Assembly: GCA_024349765.1 (NCBI GenBank)
Contig: AP026073.1
Coordinates: 6,448,001-6,512,000, forward strand
From: Streptomyces nigrescens
GTDB taxonomy: Bacteria; Actinomycetota; Actinomycetes; Streptomycetales; Streptomycetaceae
Length of the DNA: 64,000 bases
Direction of reading: 5' to 3'
In this document: one piece after another, positions 58,591-64,000 of the stretch
Layout: each line of letters opens with the position of its first letter
Numbering within the stretch: position 1 is the stretch's first letter
Notes under the pieces: model-generated
The model's database searches: none
Seen by the model: only the letters and a program-made list of their open reading frames with translations
Told to the model about the DNA's origin: nothing
Position numbers and translations under genes: made by a program

Positions 58591-60297
58591 TCATGGCACC
58601 GCCCAGCTCGGCGTCCGGCCGGCCGGTGCGGGGCCGGTCCGGGCGGCCGCGCCGGTGCCGGCCCAGCGGCCGGGGACGTGCGATTCGGCGGGCCGGGCGA
58701 ACGGCTGCGGTACGCCGTGCGCGTCCCGGTCCCGGGCGCCGTCCGGGCGGGCCGGGGCGTGCGAGATCAGCTCCAGGTAGATGCCACGAAATGCCGCGGT
58801 GTTCTGCTCGACGGTGAACAATTCGAGCGCCCGGGACCGGGCGGCCGCACCCAGCCGCGCCCTGCGTTCCGGGTCGCGGAGCAGCGCGCCGCAGGCCTCG
58901 GCGAGCGCGCGGGGGTTGCGCGGCGGGACCACCAGCCCGGTGCCGCCGATGACTTCGCAGACCGCACCGGCGTCGGTCGACACCGTGGCGCGGCCGCAGA
59001 ACATCGCCTCCACCAGGGAGCGCGGGAAGCCCTCGACGACGCTGGAGAGCACCACTACGGAGGCGGAGGCGTAGGCGTCCGCCGGGGTGGGCGCGTCGGG
59101 GCTGCCGATCTCCTCGAAGCTGACCGGGTTCTCGCCGACGGTGACCGCGTCGGCCGCCTCGTCCGGGAAGAGCTGGGCGGCCAGCGCCCGGCAGTGGGCG
59201 AGGTAGCCGGCTGCCCGGGGGTCCCGGCCGAGGCCGCCGATGATCCGCAAGGTGGCCTCGGGTTCGGCCCGGCGGACCTCGGCGAAGGCGTGCAGCAGCG
59301 CGATGAGGTCCTTGGCGGGCTCGACCGCGCCGACCCACACCAGGGTCTTGGAGTCGTCGGCCGCGGCGTCCGCGACGGCGGCGAACGGCGCGGCGTCCAT
59401 GCCCGGGTAGACCGTGCGCAGCCGCTCCCGGTCCGCGCCGCAGCGCTCCTGCCAGCGGCGGGCGTGGGTGTTGCCGGGGGTGATCAGGGCGGCCTGGGCG
59501 TAGGTCTCGGCGGTCAGTGCGCCCTGGAAGGCGGCGAGCAGAGCGCGCACCGGGGCGCTCAAGGGCGCCGCGGCGCGCGCGAGGTAGTGCTCGCGCAGCC
59601 GTACGCCGCACTCGGTGACCAGGAGAGGGGTACCGAAGAAGCGTTTGACCAGGAGACCGGGGAGAGCGGCCGCTCCGCCGGAGGTGGCGTGGCAGAGGTC
59701 GGCGCCGTCGAGGCCGGGGGTGTCCCCGTCGCCGTACCAGTCCAGCGACAGCGGGCGCAGGGTGCGTTCGAGCCGGTCGGCGACCGTCAGCAGGTCGCCC
59801 ACCTGGGCGCCGTGCGCGGCGGGCAGGGCCCGGGGGCCGTGGCAGACCGATTCCAGTCGGCGCACGGCGTCCTCGGAGCGCAGCAGGGCGGGCAGTCCGC
59901 CGCCGTCGCGGGCCTGTTCGGCGAGTCCGTAGAGACCGCTGGCGAAACGGTCCGCCTTCCTGGTCAGGGCGTTTTCGGGGGGTGTCGAGGCGAACGCGGT
60001 CACCAGGTCGCCGAAGTGCTCGGCGAAGCGGCGGCGGGCCCGCCGTCCGGGTAGGCGGCCGCGGCGCTCGTCCGCGGCCCGGTGGTGCCCGGCGGGGAAG
60101 TCGCCCCAGAGGGGGGCGTGGCGCACCCGGGCGTGCCCGGGCAGGACGGGCCGGCCGCGTTCCCTACGGGGGTCGGCGCGCAGGGCGTAGATCTCGAAGT
60201 CGTGGCCGGTGAGCCCGCGTACGAGCCGGTCGCACCACGCGTGCGACTCACCCGGCGCGTACGGATAGCCACCCTCGGTGAGGAGCCCAATGCGCAC
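58591..60297 (-). CDS. GT4 glycosyltransferase with DUF3492 (PelF-like)
   Basis: The product has 568 residues. The start IGLLTEGGYPYAPGESHAW resembles the PelF/DUF3492 N-terminal motif. The C-terminal GT4 domain has LVWVGAVEPAKDLIALLHAF near 310, the SFEEIGSPDA region near 390 and the donor-binding EGFPRSLVEAMFCG near 425. PelF uses UDP sugars to build the Pel polymer. GTG at 60297 is the likely start, as the family begins there. It is the first gene of the co-oriented cluster that leads to moeZ. The last 50 residues are Arg/Ala/Gly-rich. Confidence 0.88.
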   Translation of the reverse strand: MRIGLLTEGGYPYAPGESHAWCDRLVRGLTGHDFEIYALRADPRRERGRPVLPGHARVRHAPLWGDFPAGHHRAADERRGRLPGRRARRRFAEHFGDLVTAFASTPPENALTRKADRFASGLYGLAEQARDGGGLPALLRSEDAVRRLESVCHGPRALPAAHGAQVGDLLTVADRLERTLRPLSLDWYGDGDTPGLDGADLCHATSGGAAALPGLLVKRFFGTPLLVTECGVRLREHYLARAAAPLSAPVRALLAAFQGALTAETYAQAALITPGNTHARRWQERCGADRERLRTVYPGMDAAPFAAVADAAADDSKTLVWVGAVEPAKDLIALLHAFAEVRRAEPEATLRIIGGLGRDPRAAGYLAHCRALAAQLFPDEAADAVTVGENPVSFEEIGSPDAPTPADAYASASVVVLSSVVEGFPRSLVEAMFCGRATVSTDAGAVCEVIGGTGLVVPPRNPRALAEACGALLRDPERRARLGAAARSRALELFTVEQNTAAFRGIYLELISHAPARPDGARDRDAHGVPQPFARPAESHVPGRWAGTGAAARTGPAPAGRTPSWAVP

Positions 60298-60383
60298 GGC
60301 GGCACCCCCGTCCTCCCATGTCGGCTTCCCTGACGCGACGGCCGTACGGCCGTCGACCTGCAGGATGACGCTATGCAAAAGGC

Positions 60384-60421
60384 CCGGTGGCGCGATGGAC
60401 GGTTGTCCGTCGCGCCACCGG
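60384..60421 (-). terminator. Intrinsic terminator of the ABC transporter operon
   Basis: A 12-bp perfect outer stem (CCGGTGGCGCGA with its complement) plus an inner GGAC-GGTT-GTCC stem is followed on the minus strand by GGCCTTTTGC. It lies 60 bases past the last transporter gene and before the glycosyltransferase cluster. Confidence 0.88.
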
Positions 60422-60480
60422 AAGGGGTGAAAGCACGTAACTTTCCGCCTCTTGGGGCGTTTCGACGCGCTATGTGATCG

Positions 60481-62154
60481 CTACGCCGCGGCGCGCAACA
60501 CCCTCCGGTCCGCCGCGGCCTGCGGATCGAGCACCGGAACGGCCGCCAGCAGCCCCTGGGTGTAGGGGTGTTGGGGGTCCTCGTACACGGAGTCGACCGG
60601 CCCCTCCTCGACGATCCGGCCGGACCGCATCACCGCGACCCGGTCGCTGACCGCCCGGACGACCGCCAGGTCGTGGGCGATGAAGACCAGCGACAGGCCC
60701 AGTTCCCGGCGGAGTTCGCCGAGCAGCTCCATCACCTGTGCCTGCGTGGTGACGTCCAGGGCGGAGACCGGTTCGTCGCAGACCAGCAGCCGCGGGCCGG
60801 GGGCCAGTGCGCGGGCGATGCCGACGCGCTGGCGCTGGCCGCCGCTCAGCTCGTGCGGATGGCGGTGGTACCAGTCGGGGTCGAGCCCGACCCGTTCCAG
60901 CAGTTCGCGGGCGCGCCGGACGATCGCCGGGCCGTCCTGCCCGCCGGCGGCGCGGAGCGGGTCGGCCACCGATTCGCCGATCGTGCGGCGGGGGTTGAGC
61001 GAGGAGGCCGGGTCCTGGAAGACCATCTGCACCTCCCGCCGGATCGGGCGCAGTGCGCGTTCACCGAGGGAGCCGATCTCGCGTCCCCGGTAGCGCAGCG
61101 TTCCGGCGGTGGGGTCCAGGAGGCGGACCAGCATCCGGCCGAGCGTGGTCTTGCCGCTGCCGGACTCGCCGACCAGGCCGAGGGTTTCGCCGGCCCGTAC
61201 GGTCAGCGAGACGTCGTCGACGGCGGTGGTGCGGGCCCGGCGCGGGCCGAACTCCCGGCGCAGCCCGACCGCTTCGAGCAGCGGCGGTTCGCCCGCGGGC
61301 GGGCCGGGCGTGCGGGGTGCCGGGACGGCGGGCCGGGGCCGTACGGCGTCCACCCGGGGCACCGCGGCGAGCAGTTCCCTGGTGTACGGCGCGGCGGGCG
61401 AGCCGAGGACCTCGCCGACGGGGCCGTGTTCGACGGCCCGGCCGGCGCGCATGACCAGCACCTCGTCCACACCGCCGGCGACCACCCCGAGGTCGTGGGT
61501 GACCAGGATCAGTCCGGTGCCGGTCTCGGTGCGCAGTTCGTGCAGCAGGTCGAGGATCTGGGCCTGGACGGTGACGTCCAGTGCGGTGGTCGGCTCGTCG
61601 GCGATCAGCAGCCGGGGTTCGCAGGCCAGGGCCATCGCGAGCAGCGCCCGCTGCCGCATCCCGCCGCTGAATTCGTGCGGCCGGGAGCGGGCGCGGCGGG
61701 CGGCGTCCGCGATGCCGACCCGGTCCAGCGCGGCGACGGCACGGGCCCGGGCGGTGCGGCGGGAGGCGTCCGGCCGGTGCACCCGGTGGACCTCGGCGAT
61801 CTGGTCGCCGATGGCGTGGTACGGGTCGAGGGCGGACAGCGGGTCCTGGAAGATCATGGCGGCGGTGCCGCCGCGCAGCCGCCGCAACTCCGCCTCGGGG
61901 GCGGCCAGGACGTCGTGCCCGTCGACCCGTACGGTGCCCTCGACCCGGGCGCCGGTGCCCCGGTGCAGGTCGAGCAGGGCGGCGGCGACGGTGGACTTGC
62001 CGGAGCCGGACTCGCCGACGATGCCGAGGGCGCGGCCGGGCGCGAGGGAGAAGGAGATCCCGTCGACGGCACGGACGCCGGCCCGGCCGGCCGGGTCGTC
62101 GCCGGCCGGGAAGGTGACGGCGAGGTCGGTGACCTCGACCAGGGTGCCGGTCAT
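60481..62154 (-). CDS. Fused DppD-DppF-type ABC transporter ATPase
   Basis: The product has 557 residues and two full ATP-binding cassettes. Cassette 1: Walker [10 protein letters not shown] near 47, signature SGGMRQR near 165, Walker [10 protein letters not shown] near 187. Cassette 2: GESGSGKTT near 333, SGGQRQR near 435, LLVCDEPVS near 458. The dipeptide/oligopeptide C-terminal motif ([16 protein letters not shown]) ends each cassette, typical of peptide or nickel importers. One gene replaces separate DppD and DppF. It overlaps the permease stop by ATGA. Confidence 0.95.
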   Translation of the reverse strand: MTGTLVEVTDLAVTFPAGDDPAGRAGVRAVDGISFSLAPGRALGIVGESGSGKSTVAAALLDLHRGTGARVEGTVRVDGHDVLAAPEAELRRLRGGTAAMIFQDPLSALDPYHAIGDQIAEVHRVHRPDASRRTARARAVAALDRVGIADAARRARSRPHEFSGGMRQRALLAMALACEPRLLIADEPTTALDVTVQAQILDLLHELRTETGTGLILVTHDLGVVAGGVDEVLVMRAGRAVEHGPVGEVLGSPAAPYTRELLAAVPRVDAVRPRPAVPAPRTPGPPAGEPPLLEAVGLRREFGPRRARTTAVDDVSLTVRAGETLGLVGESGSGKTTLGRMLVRLLDPTAGTLRYRGREIGSLGERALRPIRREVQMVFQDPASSLNPRRTIGESVADPLRAAGGQDGPAIVRRARELLERVGLDPDWYHRHPHELSGGQRQRVGIARALAPGPRLLVCDEPVSALDVTTQAQVMELLGELRRELGLSLVFIAHDLAVVRAVSDRVAVMRSGRIVEEGPVDSVYEDPQHPYTQGLLAAVPVLDPQAAADRRVLRAAA

Positions 62155-63149
62155 GTCAGGGTGACCCTTCGGTCGGCGAGTGCGTAGAGGACGTCGGCGA
62201 GGGCGTTGGCGAGGACCACGGCGGTGCCGATGCCGAGGACGGCGCCGACGACCACGGGCAGGTCCACGGTGCGGACGGAGTGGACCAGCAGCTGGCCGAT
62301 GCCGGGCAGGCCGAACAGCGTCTCGGTGAGCATCGCGCCGCCGAACATCGTGCCGAGGTCGATGGCGTTGAGCGCGATGACCGGTGGGAGTGCGCCGCGC
62401 AGCGCGTGCCGGCCGATGACCGTCCGTTCGGGCAGGCCGTAGGCGCGGAAGGTGCGGATGTGGTCCTCGGCCAGGGTCTCCAGGGTCGAGGAGCGGGTCA
62501 GCCGGGCGTATTTGGCGGACTCCAGCAGGGCCAGCGTGGTCCAGGGCAGCAGCAGGTTCCAGGCCCACTGCTCGGGGTCCTCGGTCAGCGGGACGTAGGA
62601 CGGGAACGGCAGCCACTGCAGGGTCGCGCAGAAGAGCATCAGCAGCAACAGGCCGGTGATGAAGACCGGGGTGGCGGTGCCGGTGAGGGTGAGCACGGTC
62701 AGCACGCGTTCGGTGGTGCCGCCGCGGCGCAGCGCGGACAGCAGTCCGGTGCCGACGCCGAGCAGCAGCCACAGCACCATCGAGCCGAGGGCGAGGGAGG
62801 CGGTGACCGGGAGCCGGGCCGCGAGCAGTGCGGTGACCGGCTGGTCGTTCTGGTAGGAGAGGCCGAAGCAGGGGGCGGGGCAGTGCAGCACGCCGGTGCC
62901 GGTGGAGTAGTCGCGGCCGGTGACCAGGCCCGCGAGGAAGTGCAGGTACCGGGTCAGGAGGGGTTCGTCCAGGCCGAGTTGGCCGCGTACCTGGTGGAGC
63001 TGTTCGGCGTTGCAGCGCGGTCCGCAGGCGAGTTTCGCGGGGTCGCCGGGCGCGACGTAGAAGAGCAGGTAGACCAGGACGGAGAGCAGGAACAGGACGA
63101 TCAGCGCGCCGCCGAGTTTGCGCAGCAGGTAGCCGGTGGTGCCGGTCAT
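62151..63149 (-). CDS. Peptide-type ABC permease, DppB-like
   Basis: The product has 332 residues with about six membrane segments. The N-terminus ([20 protein letters not shown]) and the EAA-type loop ([20 protein letters not shown] near 245) are those of DppB/OppB-type permeases. A long external loop (about 32-100) contains two Cys pairs, typical of the group. Starts and stops overlap on both sides (ATGA), so the operon is tightly coupled. Confidence 0.95.
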   Translation of the reverse strand: MTGTTGYLLRKLGGALIVLFLLSVLVYLLFYVAPGDPAKLACGPRCNAEQLHQVRGQLGLDEPLLTRYLHFLAGLVTGRDYSTGTGVLHCPAPCFGLSYQNDQPVTALLAARLPVTASLALGSMVLWLLLGVGTGLLSALRRGGTTERVLTVLTLTGTATPVFITGLLLLMLFCATLQWLPFPSYVPLTEDPEQWAWNLLLPWTTLALLESAKYARLTRSSTLETLAEDHIRTFRAYGLPERTVIGRHALRGALPPVIALNAIDLGTMFGGAMLTETLFGLPGIGQLLVHSVRTVDLPVVVGAVLGIGTAVVLANALADVLYALADRRVTLT

Positions 63150-64000
63150 GCGGCGGCTCCCTTCGGGATCCGCCCGGCGGGGGCCGCCGGTGTGCCGCGG
63201 GAGCCGTCGCGGGTGCCGACCCGCAGCCGGGAGCGTTCGCGGGGGTCGAGCGCGGCGCGGACCGCGTCGCCGAGCACGGTGAAGGCGAGGACGGTCGCGA
63301 ACAGGCAGGCCGCGGGGAGCAGGACGTACAGCGGGTCGGCGCGGAACCAGGTGGTGGCGGTGGAGAGCATCTGTCCCCAGGAGGCGGTGGGCGGTTTGAC
63401 GCCGATGCCCAGGAAGGACAGGGAGGCCTCGGCGACGATGTTGGTGGGGACGAGGATCGCGGCGTAGGTGATCACGGGTGCGGCGAGCGCGGGCAGGAGT
63501 TCCCGGCGGGCGACCCGGGCGGGCCGCCAGCCGGCCAGCCGGGCGGCGGCGACGTGGTCGAGCTTCTTCAGCGACAGCGTCTGGGCGCGCACGACCCGTG
63601 CGGTGCCGCCCCAGTTGAGCAGGCCGATGACGATGATCAGCAGCAGCGGGCGGGGGAAGCCGGCCGGGACGACGGCGGTCAGCGCGACGCCGAGGACGAG
63701 CATCGGCAGCGCGACCATGACGTCGGTGAGGCGGGACAGCACGGTGTCGAGGAGCCGGCTGCCGAAGCCGGCGGCCAGCCCGATCGTGACGCCGGTCAGG
63801 ACCTGGACGGCGGTGGCGCCGAGGGCGACGAGCAGGGAGATCTGCGCGCCGTGCAGGAGCCGGACGAACAGGTCGCGGCCGGTGCCCGGTTCGACGCCGA
63901 GCCAGTGGTCGGCGCTGATCCCGCCGTACGCGCCGGTGGGCATGCCGCCGCGGGCCGAGTCGATCAGTGCGTCGTGGTACGTGGTGGCGTCCTGGCCTTC
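63146..64000 (-). CDS. Peptide-type ABC permease, DppC-like, 5' end beyond right edge
   Basis: 285 codons are visible; the start lies past 64000. The visible part begins EGQDATTYHDALIDSARGG and goes on with DHWLGVEPGTGRDLFVRLLHGAQ, the DppC/OppC signature, and five or six membrane segments with the EAA loop (KLDHVAAARLAGWRPARVAR). The binding protein gene is probably outside the window. The ATG at 63943 sits inside the conserved domain and is not the true start. Confidence 0.94.
   Translation of the reverse strand, partial: EGQDATTYHDALIDSARGGMPTGAYGGISADHWLGVEPGTGRDLFVRLLHGAQISLLVALGATAVQVLTGVTIGLAAGFGSRLLDTVLSRLTDVMVALPMLVLGVALTAVVPAGFPRPLLLIIVIGLLNWGGTARVVRAQTLSLKKLDHVAAARLAGWRPARVARRELLPALAAPVITYAAILVPTNIVAEASLSFLGIGVKPPTASWGQMLSTATTWFRADPLYVLLPAACLFATVLAFTVLGDAVRAALDPRERSRLRVGTRDGSRGTPAAPAGRIPKGAAA

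Overview
The window is high-GC DNA from an actinomycete, almost certainly Streptomyces or a close relative. The evidence is the sigR-rsrA pair with RsrA cysteine and histidine positions of the Streptomyces type, a wblC (whiB7) gene with a leader attenuator, many GTG starts, frequent ATGA start/stop overlaps, and TTA so rare that I noticed it in only one gene. It is mostly conserved chromosomal core. The order sigR-rsrA, aroA, rsgA, UPF0182, PDZ protease, DUF2342, AarF kinase, whiB7, uvrD2, mycoredoxin, nudC, adnAB, alkyltransferase-like protein and moeZ also matches, as I recall it, the Mycobacterium tuberculosis Rv3193c-Rv3228 region.

Layout. 1-2132: a truncated membrane protein and an HD-GYP phosphodiesterase. 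2409-3744: the thiol-stress sigma factor SigR and its zinc anti-sigma factor RsrA behind a perfect SigR-type promoter. 3821-6866: a cupin regulator, an alpha/beta hydrolase, a SRAP protein and an M50 membrane protein. 7078-11682: aroA, rsgA, a Gdx-type SMR exporter with a structured leader, a TetR regulator and hisN. 11834-14487: a CBS protein, then catalase divergent from a Fur-family regulator, with a palindromic operator between them. 14588-16879: two identical initiator tRNA genes flanking a Sel1-repeat gene. 17002-30120: UPF0182, a PDZ/Lon-like protease, MoaE, an SDR protein, a DUF2342 protein with a NUDIX partner, three AIM24 genes (one fused to TerD) and a YgjP-like metalloprotease. 30304-36769: a ThiF-like protein with a TTA codon, an AarF kinase, wblC with its leader ORF and attenuator, and uvrD2. 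37190-38670: an IS110-family element inserted in G-rich spacer DNA, with a candidate bridge RNA. 38881-50241: SigR-driven mycoredoxin, nudC, an M20 peptidase, adnB and adnA separated by a repeat-rich spacer, and an alkyltransferase-like protein. 50430-53390: a large flippase/pseudokinase membrane protein. 53535-60297: moeZ behind a SigR promoter, followed upstream by a co-oriented cluster (spherulin-4, epimerase, membrane proteins, PelF-like glycosyltransferase) that looks like a polysaccharide system. 60481-64000: an oligopeptide-type ABC transporter, cut by the right edge.

How the parts work together. SigR appears to control itself, the mycoredoxin and moeZ from matching GGAAT-N18-GTT promoters, all within 52 kb. 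DNA repair is represented by UvrD2, AdnAB, SRAP and the alkyltransferase-like protein. Several genes carry RNA- or operator-level control visible in the sequence: the wblC attenuator, the SMR leader and the catalase/Fur palindrome. The most novel candidates are the Pel-like polysaccharide cluster, the SMR leader RNA, the IS110 bridge RNA and the adnA-adnB repeat spacer.
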